Assembly: GCA_900547565.1 (NCBI GenBank)
Contig: URHI01000001.1
Span: 5,838-69,837, forward strand
Length of the DNA: 64,000 bases
Direction of reading: 5' to 3'
DNA from: an uncultured Eubacteriales bacterium
GTDB taxonomy: Bacteria > Bacillota > Clostridia > Oscillospirales > CAG-272
The notes under the pieces are model-generated. The model had not been told where the DNA came from. It did not search any database and saw only the letters and a program-made list of their open reading frames with translations. Positions 50,885-59,490 of the stretch are shown piece by piece. Position 1 is the first letter of the stretch. Each line of letters starts with the position of its first letter. The translations under genes and the position numbers were made by a program.

Positions 50885-52093
50885 TTACATCACAAATGCC
50901 GATAAAATCCGCAAAAACAGCTGTCCGAAGCTGATCTTTACCACATTGCCGCCCGCTCTGACTTCACACTCGCCCAGCACCTCGTCTCCGCAGACATACT
51001 TCACGCTCCCAACGCGGTCGCCCTTTGCGACCGGGGCCGAGACGGTGCTCTCAAGAGTCAGCTGTTTTTCCACGCGGTTCTCGCTTCCCTTTGGCACCAC
51101 GACACAAAAGCGCTCACATTCGGCCGTCACGCTGTCGTCCACACCTCCCGTAACGGCGACATTTCCGACCTCACCGGCATCGTCCGTATACAGTGCATAG
51201 TTGGCAAAACCCCAGTCAAGCAGCTGTGTCGCGGCAGAGTTGCGTATATCGCGCGTTTCGGCTCCCATTATAACGCAGATAAGATGCATTCCGTCACGTT
51301 TGGCCGTAGCGCTCATGCAGAATTTTGCCTTGGACGTCGATCCGGTCTTAAGGCCGGTCGCGCCCGGGTAAAAACGTACCAGTCGGTTGGTGTTGGTCAG
51401 ACCGAATGCGCCGTTGCGTATCGTATCCATCCAGATTCCGCTGTATTCGAGTATCTTGGGGTGCTTTATAAGCTCGCGCGACATAATAGCTATGTCCCGT
51501 GCAGACGTTACATGCCCGGTTGCGGTGTCGTCAAGTCCATTGGTGTTCTGGAACACGGTATTTTTCATGCCCAGCTCGGCTGCCCGTTTGTTCATGCGGA
51601 CTACGAACGCCTCCTCGCTTCCGGCTACGCCTTCAGCCAGCATGACCGCCGCGTCGTTGGCGGAGCTGATAACAACGCACTTTATCAGTTCCTCTACCGA
51701 CATCTGCTCTCCCGGCTCAAGATATACTTGCGAACCACCCATTGATGCTGCATTCGGACTGCAGCTGAGAATATCTGTCAGCTTCATAGCCCCTTGGTCA
51801 ATTGCTTCCATTACCAGCAGCAATGTCATGATCTTGGTGACCGAAGCCGGCGGCAATGCTTCGTCGGCATTGTGCTCCATCAACACCTTGCCTGTTTCTG
51901 CCTCCATAAGTATGGCAGATATACAGTTTGGCGTGATATCAGCCGCAAGCGCATTATCACCTATTCCCGTGGTGCCGTTTACCGCTGTAATTACCGGGGT
52001 ACTCTGACCCGCCTCCGCGTACGCAGGGATCCCCAAGATCAGTATTACAAACATCAAAAGGACAGCAATTATTTTTCTCGGACTCATAGTCAC
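50885..52093 (-). CDS. D-alanyl-D-alanine carboxypeptidase (DacF/DacA type)
   Basis: 402 residues, with an N-terminal signal peptide (IIAVLLMFVILILGIPAYAEA). Penicillin-binding motifs are SVTK (84-87, Ser nucleophile), SAN (ISSANDAAV, about 146) and KTG (GLKTGSTS, about 251). The C-terminal beta domain PBP5_C starts near residue 300. The last hydrophobic segment (ISFGQLFLRILSAFV) can anchor it to the membrane. It trims the terminal D-Ala from peptidoglycan stem peptides; in spore formers one paralogue (DacF) acts on the forespore cortex, which cannot be decided here. Confidence 0.93.
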   Translation of the reverse strand: MTMSPRKIIAVLLMFVILILGIPAYAEAGQSTPVITAVNGTTGIGDNALAADITPNCISAILMEAETGKVLMEHNADEALPPASVTKIMTLLLVMEAIDQGAMKLTDILSCSPNAASMGGSQVYLEPGEQMSVEELIKCVVISSANDAAVMLAEGVAGSEEAFVVRMNKRAAELGMKNTVFQNTNGLDDTATGHVTSARDIAIMSRELIKHPKILEYSGIWMDTIRNGAFGLTNTNRLVRFYPGATGLKTGSTSKAKFCMSATAKRDGMHLICVIMGAETRDIRNSAATQLLDWGFANYALYTDDAGEVGNVAVTGGVDDSVTAECERFCVVVPKGSENRVEKQLTLESTVSAPVAKGDRVGSVKYVCGDEVLGECEVRAGGNVVKISFGQLFLRILSAFVM

Positions 52094-52161
52094 ATACCTC
52101 TCATAAAATTTCTTCTAATCAAGAATATGTGAGCTATCCCCAGATTATTACGCCGCCGACC

Positions 52162-53232
52162 TCAGTAGCGTACCCCGAAGCGGTATTCGGTTACCGAATG
52201 GAACGGTTGCCCCGCCTCAAGCACTGCATCAGAAAAAACGAACTCCGGATGATGTATTGAATCGGGCGCGTTCTGTGTTTCGAGGCAAACAGCGTGCCGC
52301 CTCTGCTGCGGCACACCGCCCTTGAGCGGGAACTCAGCGTTATTCATAAAGTTTGCCGTGTAGCACTGAACGCACGGCCGATCGGTGAAGACCTCCATAT
52401 GCCGTCCGGTACGCGGGCAATACAGCTCGCAACGCGCCACCGGCTCGCTCGTTCTCCCACCGTTGAACACAAAGCAGTGGTCATATCCGCCGGCACTCCT
52501 GATATCGGGGTCGGATGAGTCAATGTCCCGTCCGATCGGGCGTTCAGTAAAGTCAAACGCACCTCGCGCCGCCTTTATCTCTCCGGTAGGGATGAGCGCA
52601 TCGTCGGTAGGAAGATAGCTGTCTGCATCAATTGACAGGATATGGTCGTACACGTCTCCCGCGTCGTACCCACCGAGATTGAAGTATGTGTGATTTGTCA
52701 GATTTATCAATGTCTTTTTGTCACTGACAGCGAAATATTCGATCACAAGAGCCACGTCTTCGCCGCGCGTGACAAAGCTGTACTTCACCCGCACGTCCAT
52801 ACATCCGGGATAGCCCTCATCACCGTCCGGCGAGGTAAGCGTGAGCGTAAGTGAATCATCATTTTGCCCCATCTCTGTCTTCCACAGCCGGTGTGAAAAC
52901 CCCACCTTGCCGCCATGCAGTGAATTTTCACCGTTGTTGCGGTACAGCGTATATTGCCGCCCGTCAAGCGTAAAACGTCCACCTGCAATGCGGTTGCCGA
53001 CGCGCCCGACCAGCGCTCCCTGATATCCGTCCGCACGGACGTAGCTGTCCAAGCTGTCATAGCCGCACACCACATCGCCGAGGTGCCCCTCTCTGTCCGG
53101 AACGAACAGCCGCATCACCGCACCGCCATAGTCGGTTATATCCACACACGCCCCTGTGGCGGCCTGTATGCGATACACCGAAGCTATGCTGCCGTCCGGC
53201 AATGTGCCGAATTTATTAACTGTAATACTCAT
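52162..53232 (-). CDS. galM: Aldose 1-epimerase (galactose mutarotase)
   Basis: 356 residues. Diagnostic segments are YGGAVMRLFVPDREG, ALVGRVGNRIAGGRFTLDG, NSLHGGKVGFSHR (catalytic His), NLTNHTYFNLGG (second His) and the C-terminal CLETQNAPDSIHHPEF (catalytic Glu region). It interconverts alpha and beta anomers of galactose or related sugars. Its ATG overlaps the galE stop by 4 bp, so it belongs to the sugar-activation operon. Confidence 0.94.
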   Translation of the reverse strand: MSITVNKFGTLPDGSIASVYRIQAATGACVDITDYGGAVMRLFVPDREGHLGDVVCGYDSLDSYVRADGYQGALVGRVGNRIAGGRFTLDGRQYTLYRNNGENSLHGGKVGFSHRLWKTEMGQNDDSLTLTLTSPDGDEGYPGCMDVRVKYSFVTRGEDVALVIEYFAVSDKKTLINLTNHTYFNLGGYDAGDVYDHILSIDADSYLPTDDALIPTGEIKAARGAFDFTERPIGRDIDSSDPDIRSAGGYDHCFVFNGGRTSEPVARCELYCPRTGRHMEVFTDRPCVQCYTANFMNNAEFPLKGGVPQQRRHAVCLETQNAPDSIHHPEFVFSDAVLEAGQPFHSVTEYRFGVRY

Positions 53233-54245
53233 TCTTTATCATACCCCATAGGATTGAGCGTCTGCCAGCGGTCGGCGTCACGGCACATGTCGTCAAGTCC
53301 CAGCTCTGCGTGCCAGCCGAGCACGCGGTTGGCCTTGGTGGGATCGGCATAGCACTCGTCTATATCCCCCGGGCGGCGGGGTGCCAGGACATACGGCACA
53401 CGCTTGCCGGTAACGCGCTCATACGCCTTAACCATTTCAAGCACAGAATAGCCCTTTCCGGTGCCGATATTGAAATAATCTACACCCTTGTGACTGTCGG
53501 CATAATCCAGTGCTTTGGTGTGAGCGCGGGCAAGATCGCTGATATGGATGTAATCACGCACGCCCGTTCCGTCGGGAGTGTTGTAATCGCTTCCGAAAAT
53601 ATTGAGGTGATCCAAACGCCCCTCGGCAACCTGTGTGATATAAGGCATAAGGTTATTGGGGATACCGCAGGGATCCTCACCTATCATGCCGCTTATGTGC
53701 GCGCCCACAGGATTGAAATAGCGCAGTATAGTAACGCTCCAGTCGGGATCGGCCCGGTAAAGGTCAGAAAGTATGCGCTCGATCATGAGCTTGGTTTCGC
53801 CGTATGGATTTTCGGTCGAAAGCGGAAAATCCTCGCGTATCGGTACGCTCTTAGGACGTCCGTACACCGTTGCGGAGGAACTGAACACTATCTCCTTTGC
53901 ACCGTATTTCTGCATCAGCTCACACAGATTAAGCGTACCGGTGATGTTATTGTGGTAATACAACAGCGGCTTTTGCACCGACTCGCCCACAGCCTTAAGC
54001 CCGGCGAAATGAATACATGACTCAATTTCGTTTTGCCTGAATATCGTCTCCATACTGTCGATGTCAAGCATATCGGCACGGTAAAAACGTATTTCCTTGC
54101 CGGTTATCTGACGAAGCCGCTCCAGTACAACAGGCTTGCTGTTGCAGAAGTTATCCATCACCACAATGTCGCGGCCGTCAGACAACAGCTCAACTATAGT
54201 ATGCGAGCCGATATAGCCGGTGCCGCCTGTAATAAGAACAGCCAT
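53229..54245 (-). CDS. galE: UDP-glucose 4-epimerase
   Basis: 338 residues, the usual GalE length. NAD motif GGTGYIGSH, SSATVYG (catalytic Ser region), YGETK (catalytic Tyr and Lys), ILRYFNPVGAH and the C-terminal RRPGDIDECYADPTKA. The ATG at 54245 is right at the Rossmann strand and has GAAAGG upstream; a longer frame adds 21 unrelated residues. It interconverts UDP-Glc/UDP-Gal and possibly the N-acetyl forms, which would fit the HexNAc-type kinase upstream. Confidence 0.95.
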   Translation of the reverse strand: MAVLITGGTGYIGSHTIVELLSDGRDIVVMDNFCNSKPVVLERLRQITGKEIRFYRADMLDIDSMETIFRQNEIESCIHFAGLKAVGESVQKPLLYYHNNITGTLNLCELMQKYGAKEIVFSSSATVYGRPKSVPIREDFPLSTENPYGETKLMIERILSDLYRADPDWSVTILRYFNPVGAHISGMIGEDPCGIPNNLMPYITQVAEGRLDHLNIFGSDYNTPDGTGVRDYIHISDLARAHTKALDYADSHKGVDYFNIGTGKGYSVLEMVKAYERVTGKRVPYVLAPRRPGDIDECYADPTKANRVLGWHAELGLDDMCRDADRWQTLNPMGYDKE

Positions 54246-54315
54246 TTTCCAAAGCCTTTCTTGGCGATTTACGCCACGGTGCGTTAAACTCAGTCGTTTC
54301 TCACGCAAATGTCCG

Positions 54316-55413
54316 TTAATTGAATTTTTTTATTATGTCCCGGAATTCATCCATGCGGCTCTCAATATCGTAAACCAGCTTGAACTGGTTGCGCGCGCGC
54401 ACGAGATTATGGTCGGGATACGCAGTTTTGAAGTATACGTCGCCCTCAAGGTAGTCGGTAAGAAAACGCATGCCTGTTTCCAGCGTTATAATGTAAGCTC
54501 CCATGGGCAGATACTCGATTTCCTTTTCGGTCAGCGAGTGGCCGGAGCCTTCAATATAGCCCTTGGCAAACGCCTCAAACATATCGTTGCGGAAGAACAC
54601 CTTATCGAGGTCGCGCTCGTCCTCCAGCGCACTTGAAGCGCCGAAGCGGATTGCGTCGCCGAAATCGTACAGTGCAGAGCCGGGCATAACGGTATCAAGA
54701 TCGATGATACATACGCTGTCGCCCGTTGCAGCGTCCATGAGTATGTTATTGAGCTTGGTGTCGTTATGCGTAACGCGCAGCGGGATCTCTCCCGTTCCCA
54801 GCTTATCGACGATAAAGGAGCACTGCTCGCCCCGGTCGCGCACAAACTTTATTTCATCCGAAGCGATGCTCCTGCGCTCGCTGCCACACCCATCGACAAC
54901 TTCACAAAAACGCTCATAGCGCCGCTTGGTATTGTGGAAATCGGGAATTGTTTCATTGAGCATTGAGGCATCGTATCCCGCCATGCGCTGCTGGAACTGA
55001 CCGAAGGCATATCCCGCCTTCATGAACATCTCCGGGCTGTCGGCCAGCGCATAAGACACCACATTGTCGATATAGCGATACATTCTCCAGCAACCGCCGT
55101 TTTCATCGCGATAATATGTGTGTCCGTCCCGGCTGAACACAAAATTGAGCGTTCCGCGACGCGGGTCCTCACCAATGGCGACAAGATAGCCGCGCAGGTA
55201 GTTGGTCACACCGAACATGTTGTTCATAAGAACGTCGGGGCGCTTGAAAACGTACGTGTTTATGCGCTGAAGCACATACTTATCGGTGTTGCCGCGATTG
55301 TAAAAATCCACGATATAGGTATTGTTTATATGCCCCATGGTACATTCCTCGACGCCGCACGGCTCTCCGGCTACATCAAAATTGCGGGAAATATTAAATA
55401 TCTCGGTGTTCAT
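54316..55413 (-). CDS. N-acetylhexosamine 1-kinase-like phosphotransferase (NahK/LnpB family)
   Basis: 365 residues. The N-terminus GHINNTYIVDF..KYVLQRINTYVFKRPDVLMNNM closely follows the bifidobacterial NahK pattern, and the kinase core shows VTHNDTKLNNIL (catalytic Asp, Asn) and CIIDLDTVMPGSALYDFGD (metal Asp). It should phosphorylate GlcNAc/GalNAc, or a similar sugar, at C1. The ATG at 55413 overlaps the upstream stop (ATGA), showing coupling with the nucleotidyltransferase. Substrate is inferred by family only; plain galactose is an alternative. Confidence 0.85.
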   Translation of the reverse strand: MNTEIFNISRNFDVAGEPCGVEECTMGHINNTYIVDFYNRGNTDKYVLQRINTYVFKRPDVLMNNMFGVTNYLRGYLVAIGEDPRRGTLNFVFSRDGHTYYRDENGGCWRMYRYIDNVVSYALADSPEMFMKAGYAFGQFQQRMAGYDASMLNETIPDFHNTKRRYERFCEVVDGCGSERRSIASDEIKFVRDRGEQCSFIVDKLGTGEIPLRVTHNDTKLNNILMDAATGDSVCIIDLDTVMPGSALYDFGDAIRFGASSALEDERDLDKVFFRNDMFEAFAKGYIEGSGHSLTEKEIEYLPMGAYIITLETGMRFLTDYLEGDVYFKTAYPDHNLVRARNQFKLVYDIESRMDEFRDIIKKFN

Positions 55414-56315
55414 TTCCAAAGCCCCTTAGGGTATCTTACGCCGTCGGTCAGCGCGCCTATCTTGACAACCACATCGGCTCTGTCTTCATGATATGTAACG
55501 CCGAACCATACCGAATCGGTTGAATACGCGCGTACGGTGCAGGCATTATCCGCAAGCATCAGTCCTATGTCGTTGGGCAACAGACATTCCTTCTTGAGCG
55601 GATTTTCAACCAGCTCATTCTTGAGGAAAAGCTCAAACCTGTTCTGCAGCTGCGGAAACACTGCCGGAGTAAAGCCCCAGAAATTCATGGAGACGATGGT
55701 ATCGTTGGTCAGCGGGAAACGCTCACCGTTTTCCTCAAACACAGGGCCATCGGGAGTGCAATAAATCTTGGTGCGCTCGACAATGCTGTTAAGCATTCCG
55801 TCCTTGGTAACACAAACTCCGCGGGAGACCGAGCCGTTGTCGGTCAGCGTATTATTGAGCACAAATCCGACCATGCAATACTGCGGTATTGCGGTATTGA
55901 TATCGTTTCTCACCAGATGCGCTGCCACCTTGCGAAAAGTGTCGGCACCGTAAAAGTCGTCGGCATTGCAGACGGCAAAGTTATCATCAATAATGTCGCG
56001 TGCGGCCAGCACTGCATGAGTGGTGCCCCACGGTTTGCTCCTCCCTTCGGGAACAGAGGCCCACTCGGGGATATCGTCCATCTTCTGGAAAGCATATTCA
56101 ACCTTTATATGACCCTCGATACGGGAGCCGATGGTTTCACGGAAAGCCTCGTAGTTCTCCTCCTTGATAACGAAAACAACCCGATCAAAGCCGGCACGTT
56201 TGGCATCAAAAACGGAATAGTCAATGATGAATTCGCCGTACTCATTGATCGGATCAAGCTGTTTCAGTCCACCATATCTGGAACCGAGACCGGCCGCAAG
56301 AATCAGAAGCGTCAT
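55410..56315 (-). CDS. Sugar-1-phosphate nucleotidyltransferase
   Basis: 301 residues. Starts with the pyrophosphorylase signature ILAAGLGSRYGGLKQLDP and has WGTTHAVLAARD and NADDFYG (metal Asp). It should charge a sugar 1-phosphate with NTP to give an NDP-sugar. It is first in the operon with the NahK-like kinase, GalE and GalM. Here it takes the place of the GalT-type uridylyltransferase of the classical Leloir and lacto-N-biose routes. The sugar and nucleotide are not determined. Confidence 0.87.
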   Translation of the reverse strand: MTLLILAAGLGSRYGGLKQLDPINEYGEFIIDYSVFDAKRAGFDRVVFVIKEENYEAFRETIGSRIEGHIKVEYAFQKMDDIPEWASVPEGRSKPWGTTHAVLAARDIIDDNFAVCNADDFYGADTFRKVAAHLVRNDINTAIPQYCMVGFVLNNTLTDNGSVSRGVCVTKDGMLNSIVERTKIYCTPDGPVFEENGERFPLTNDTIVSMNFWGFTPAVFPQLQNRFELFLKNELVENPLKKECLLPNDIGLMLADNACTVRAYSTDSVWFGVTYHEDRADVVVKIGALTDGVRYPKGLWK

Positions 56316-56389
56316 AGTGGTATTCTCCTTTTATGTTGATTATAAATAAAAACTATGTACAGCCGCTGTGCGGCTGGCAATTCATATTA

Positions 56390-56418
56390 ATGATACCTCA
56401 TTTTTTCCCTTTTGTCAA
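56390..56418 (-). promoter_or_regulatory. Sigma-A promoter of the sugar-activation operon
   Basis: On the - strand perfect TTGACA (56413-56418), 17 bp, TATCAT (56390-56395). The leader contains a small hairpin CAGCCG/CGGCTG near 56360-56376. Confidence 0.75.
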
Positions 56419-56466
56419 CAGGAATACAATGTTTTTTCACAAGTCATTATTATATTGTAATAATCC

Positions 56467-57240
56467 TTATATTTGGGAACGCATCTTCTCAATCGCGCCT
56501 TTTTCCAATCTTGAGACCTGTGCCTGCGAAATGCCGATTTCCTCAGCTATCTCCATTTGCGTTTTATTTTTGTAAAATCTCATGTTGATGATCGACCGTT
56601 CGCGTTCGGTCAGCTTTTTCATGGCATCGCGCAGGGCAATGTTCTCAAGCCAGCACTCGTCCGAGCTTCCTGCGTCGCTGACCTGATCGATGACGTAAAT
56701 CGAATCGCCGTTTTCACTGTAAACAGGCTCATACAACGATATCGGCTCGACTATAGCCTCCATGGCACGCAGTACCGACTCTCGGCTCTCGCCCAGTCGC
56801 TCGGCAATTTCCTCGACAGTCGGCTCGCTCTCCTTTACCCGCGTCAACTCCTCGCGCGCTCCCAATGCCCGGTAGGCAAGATCTCTGACCGAACGGCTTA
56901 TGCGTATGGCGTTGTTGTCGCGCAGATAGCGCCGTATCTCACCTATTATCATGGGAACGGCATAGGTAGAGAATTTTACATCAAGATCGGTATTGAAGTT
57001 GTCAACCGCCTTGATAAGTCCTACGCAACCGACCTGAAACAGGTCGTCCATGCTTTCGCGACGGTTGGTGAAGCGCTGTATTATACTGAGGACCAGCCGC
57101 AAATTTCCGTATATCAGCTCCTGCCGTGCGTCCATATCCCCCGCTTTGGTCCGTTGCAGGAGGTCGCGTTTTTGTTCGTCTGTAAGGGTTTTGAGTTTAG
57201 AGGTGTTTACACCGCATATTTCAACTTTATTATAATACAT
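56467..57240 (-). CDS. sigG: Forespore sigma factor SigG
   Basis: 257 residues. The N-terminal NKVEICGVNTSKLKTL is the hallmark of sigma-G. Region 2 is LIYGNLRLVLSIIQRFTNRRESMDDLFQVGCVGLIKAVDNF, region 3 follows, and region 4 ends in TQMEIAEEIGISQAQVSRLEKGAIEKMR. It drives late forespore genes such as spoVA. The gene is alone here rather than next to spoIIGA/sigE. Its Shine-Dalgarno GGGAG, 7 bp before the ATG, is buried in a perfect 14-bp hairpin arm. Confidence 0.96.
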   Translation of the reverse strand: MYYNKVEICGVNTSKLKTLTDEQKRDLLQRTKAGDMDARQELIYGNLRLVLSIIQRFTNRRESMDDLFQVGCVGLIKAVDNFNTDLDVKFSTYAVPMIIGEIRRYLRDNNAIRISRSVRDLAYRALGAREELTRVKESEPTVEEIAERLGESRESVLRAMEAIVEPISLYEPVYSENGDSIYVIDQVSDAGSSDECWLENIALRDAMKKLTERERSIINMRFYKNKTQMEIAEEIGISQAQVSRLEKGAIEKMRSQI

Positions 57241-57243
57241 ATG

Positions 57244-57291
57244 AAATCTCCCGTTTGCTGGATACTCAAAGTATTGACAAACGGGAGATTT
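57244..57291 (-). promoter_or_regulatory. RBS-sequestering hairpin upstream of sigG
   Basis: Perfect 14-bp arms (57244-57257 and 57278-57291) plus an inner ATACT/AGTAT pair. On the - strand the 3' arm CAAACGGGAGATTT contains the sigG Shine-Dalgarno, so read-through transcripts from rplS would be poorly translated. There is no T-tract, so it is not a terminator. Confidence 0.75.
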
Positions 57292-57332
57292 GATTATTCA
57301 TACATTGCCCTGCCTGTTTTTACCTGCACAGA

Positions 57333-57361
57333 ACAAAAGGAAAAGGCCGCGCAGGGCGGCC
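57333..57361 (-). terminator. Terminator of rplS
   Basis: On the - strand stem GGCCGC/GCGGCC with a 5-nt loop, followed by TTTTCCTTTTG. Confidence 0.75.
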
Positions 57362-57374
57362 CTCTGAGCTATAT

Positions 57375-57716
57375 TCAGATTTTTTCCTTGACTTTGGAAG
57401 CCTTGCCGACTCTGTCACGCAGATAATAGAGCTTTGCACGTCTGATTTTACCGACGCGTATGATCTCTACCTTCTCAACGTTAGGAGAGTGGAGCGGGAA
57501 CGTCTTTTCCACACCGCAGCCATAGGAAACACGTCTTACGGTGAAGGTTTCGGAAATACCGCCGCCATGCTTGGAGATGACAGTGCCTTCAAAAAGCTGG
57601 ATTCTTTCCCGGTTGCCTTCCTTGATCCTGTTGTAAACGCGAACATTATCGCCTACACGTACAAGGGGCAGGTCCTTTTTCAATTGCTCATTTGTAAAAG
57701 CCTCGATTTTGTTCAT
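57375..57716 (-). CDS. rplS: 50S ribosomal protein L19
   Basis: 113 residues, the usual L19 length. Landmarks are [57 protein letters not shown] and [29 protein letters not shown]. The ATG at 57716 has AAGGAGGG upstream; a longer frame adds 9 residues outside the family. It has its own promoter and terminator, rather than following trmD as in many genomes. A roughly 80-nt leader may serve for feedback control. Confidence 0.97.
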   Translation of the reverse strand: MNKIEAFTNEQLKKDLPLVRVGDNVRVYNRIKEGNRERIQLFEGTVISKHGGGISETFTVRRVSYGCGVEKTFPLHSPNVEKVEIIRVGKIRRAKLYYLRDRVGKASKVKEKI

Positions 57717-57802
57717 TTTGGCCCTCCTTAATAATGCGGACATTCATGCAGAGCTGCGCAGCGGACTGCCCGTGATAGCGCCATCGGCGCATAACAAGTG
57801 AT

Positions 57803-57831
57803 ATTATACTACATATCCGGTATTTTTGCAA
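57803..57831 (-). promoter_or_regulatory. Sigma-A promoter of rplS
   Basis: On the - strand TTGCAA (57826-57831), 17 bp, perfect TATAAT (57803-57808). Confidence 0.75.
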
Positions 57832-57885
57832 TAGTTTTTCAAGAAAAAATTCAAATTAAATTTATTGTTCCCTCCTTATTTACCG

Positions 57886-57913
57886 TTGACAAAACAACAA
57901 AACGTAGTATAAT
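57886..57913 (+). promoter_or_regulatory. Sigma-A promoter of the GNAT gene
   Basis: Perfect TTGACA (57886-57891), 16 bp, perfect TATAAT (57908-57913). Transcription from here gives a leader of about 140 nt that contains the whole 110-bp repeat copy 2. Confidence 0.85.
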
Positions 57914-57941
57914 GTGTGTAAAAATTCAAGAGAACAGGACT

Positions 57942-58051
57942 TAGCGTGAAAGTTGCTTCAATCTAAAAGTGAAATATACTTTTTCACGCACGAATTTTGC
58001 CGAGGCAAAATTCACTGATTACTATTTGTGCTGCCGCACAGCGGCAGAATG
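57942..58051 (+). repeat. 110-bp dispersed structured repeat, copy 2
   Basis: Inverted relative to copy 1 (14968-15077) and about 93% identical without gaps. Order on the + strand: stem I GCGTGAAA/TTTCACGC with inner AAAAGT/ACTTTT, stem II GAATTTTGCC/GGCAAAATTC with a 2-nt loop, stem III CTGCCGC/GCGGCAG. It forms the 5' leader of the GNAT gene and its last bases run into the GAGGA Shine-Dalgarno. Confidence 0.9.
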
Positions 58052-58062
58052 AGGATTATTAT

Positions 58063-58518
58063 ATGATAGTCAGATGCTTTGAGCCGGGTGACCGGGACGA
58101 TTTTCTGCGGCTTTGCCGTGATTTTTACGAATCACACGCAACTCTGCGCCCCTTCGACGCCGATATTTCTCAGCTTACATTCGAACACGCCATAAAACGC
58201 CATGCCAACCTTTCGGGATATCTTATGGTGGACAAACAGTCTACCGAACCTATTGGCTACGCACTGATCACTTCGTATTGGTGCAACGAGGAGGGCGGCA
58301 AGGTCGTTGTGCTCGATGAACTGTATATAAGCCCCCAAAACCGTCACAAGGGCTATGCCACCAAGTTTATGGAATGGCTTGAGAAGGAGTACCGGGGGCG
58401 TGCAGTATCGGTTTCGCTGGAGGTACTGAACGACAATGTCACCGCACGTCAGCTCTATGCCAAGGAAGGCTTTGCGCCGGACGGATTTATTACGTACAGT
58501 AAGCGGATCCCGCAGTAG
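58063..58518 (+). CDS. GNAT-family N-acetyltransferase
   Basis: 151 residues. The acetyl-CoA loop is ISPQNRHKGYATKFMEWLEKEY (R-x-x-G-x-A type) after strand VVVLDELYI, and VSLEVLNDNVTARQLYAKEGF is the typical motif B region. The acceptor is unknown. The ATG at 58063 has GAGGA 7 bp upstream; an in-frame start at 57997 would lie inside the structured repeat and is rejected. Upstream is a consensus promoter and repeat copy 2. Confidence 0.92.
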   Translation: MIVRCFEPGDRDDFLRLCRDFYESHATLRPFDADISQLTFEHAIKRHANLSGYLMVDKQSTEPIGYALITSYWCNEEGGKVVVLDELYISPQNRHKGYATKFMEWLEKEYRGRAVSVSLEVLNDNVTARQLYAKEGFAPDGFITYSKRIPQ

Positions 58519-58548
58519 CCGGTCACTAAAGATCTGAGCGCGGACAGC

Positions 58549-59412
58549 CTATACCTCGCGGAAGCCGCGGCCGATTATTTTGTTCGAGTTGGTTACGGTG
58601 ATAAAGGCATTAGGGTCGGTGGCACGAAGCTTCTTCTCAAGCCTTGCGGCCTCAATGCGGCGGCATGATGTAATCAGCATTTTTTTGGGAGTTCCGGTAT
58701 AAACGCCGACAGCATCTACCATCGTGACGCCGTGGTGCATCTCATTAAGAATATAGTCGCACAGCTCATCCGGCTTTTCGGTAACTATCGTGAAGGATTT
58801 GCACAGGTTGATATTTTCAATTATATTGTCCACCAGAAACGCCTTGATAAACAGTCCGAGCAGTGAGTAAAGCCCCGTTTTTATTCCGCTGACAAATATC
58901 GATGATGCGGCTATCAGCGCGTCGACAATAAGCAACGCGGTCCCTATGTTTACAGATGTGTATTTTTTGAGTATCATGGCGGTTATGTCGGTACCGCCAC
59001 TCGACGCCGAACGCGAGAACAGCAGCGATGAGCCGGCCGCAGTTATAAGTATGGCATAAATGAGTTCAAGCAGACTGTCATCGGTAAGCGGAGCACCCAG
59101 CGGTATCAACTGTTCAAAAAGCCATGTCTCGGCCGAAAACGCCAGACTGCAATAAACAGTTTTGATGCCGACAGTGCGCCCGAGAAAAATGAATCCGATT
59201 ACAAGCAGTGCTACGTTGAGTGCCAGCATAAGCGTTGAGGCCGAAACCTCCCCGCCTGTCAGTCGGCTGACAATTATCGAAATGCCGCTGACTCCCCCGG
59301 TTGAAAAGCCGTTGGTCATTTTGAAAAAATAAACACCGATGCTCATAAGCAGCACTCCGGCGTTCATTATCCCGAAGTCGGCCAGTGCTGACAAGAATTT
59401 TTTGTTTTTCAT
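58549..59412 (-). CDS. YitT-family membrane protein (DUF161/DUF2179)
   Basis: 287 residues: five to six membrane segments (IMNAGVLLMSIGVYFF, LMLALNVALLVIGFIFLG, LLELIYAILITAAGSSLLFS) with two internal repeats, then a cytoplasmic C-terminal DUF2179 domain (about 205-287, CKSFTIVTEKPDELCDYI..HHGVTMVDAVGVYTG). Family function is unproven. The ATG at 59412 has GGAGG 9 bp upstream. It has its own promoter and is transcribed away from the SGNH gene's end. Confidence 0.92.
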   Translation of the reverse strand: MKNKKFLSALADFGIMNAGVLLMSIGVYFFKMTNGFSTGGVSGISIIVSRLTGGEVSASTLMLALNVALLVIGFIFLGRTVGIKTVYCSLAFSAETWLFEQLIPLGAPLTDDSLLELIYAILITAAGSSLLFSRSASSGGTDITAMILKKYTSVNIGTALLIVDALIAASSIFVSGIKTGLYSLLGLFIKAFLVDNIIENINLCKSFTIVTEKPDELCDYILNEMHHGVTMVDAVGVYTGTPKKMLITSCRRIEAARLEKKLRATDPNAFITVTNSNKIIGRGFREV

Positions 59413-59445
59413 GTGTATTATCCTCCACATGTTCGGTCAGAAATT

Positions 59446-59474
59446 ATTGTAACACGTTATCCATCCGCCATCAA
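59446..59474 (-). promoter_or_regulatory. Sigma-A promoter of the YitT gene
   Basis: On the - strand TTGATG (59469-59474), 17 bp, TACAAT (59446-59451). Confidence 0.6.
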
Positions 59475-59490
59475 CCGGCAAAGCGAGGAA

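Noticed and set aside
53310..54020. 236-codon open frame opposite galE
   Set aside because: It is antisense to a well-conserved gene with no RBS or recognisable domain.
57244..57291. sigG upstream hairpin as a rho-independent terminator
   Set aside because: There is no T-tract on either strand after the stem, and a separate typical terminator for rplS lies at 57333-57361.
57997..58062. Upstream start of the GNAT gene at 57997
   Set aside because: It would place 22 codons inside the structured repeat. The ATG at 58063 has a proper Shine-Dalgarno and gives the usual family N-terminus.
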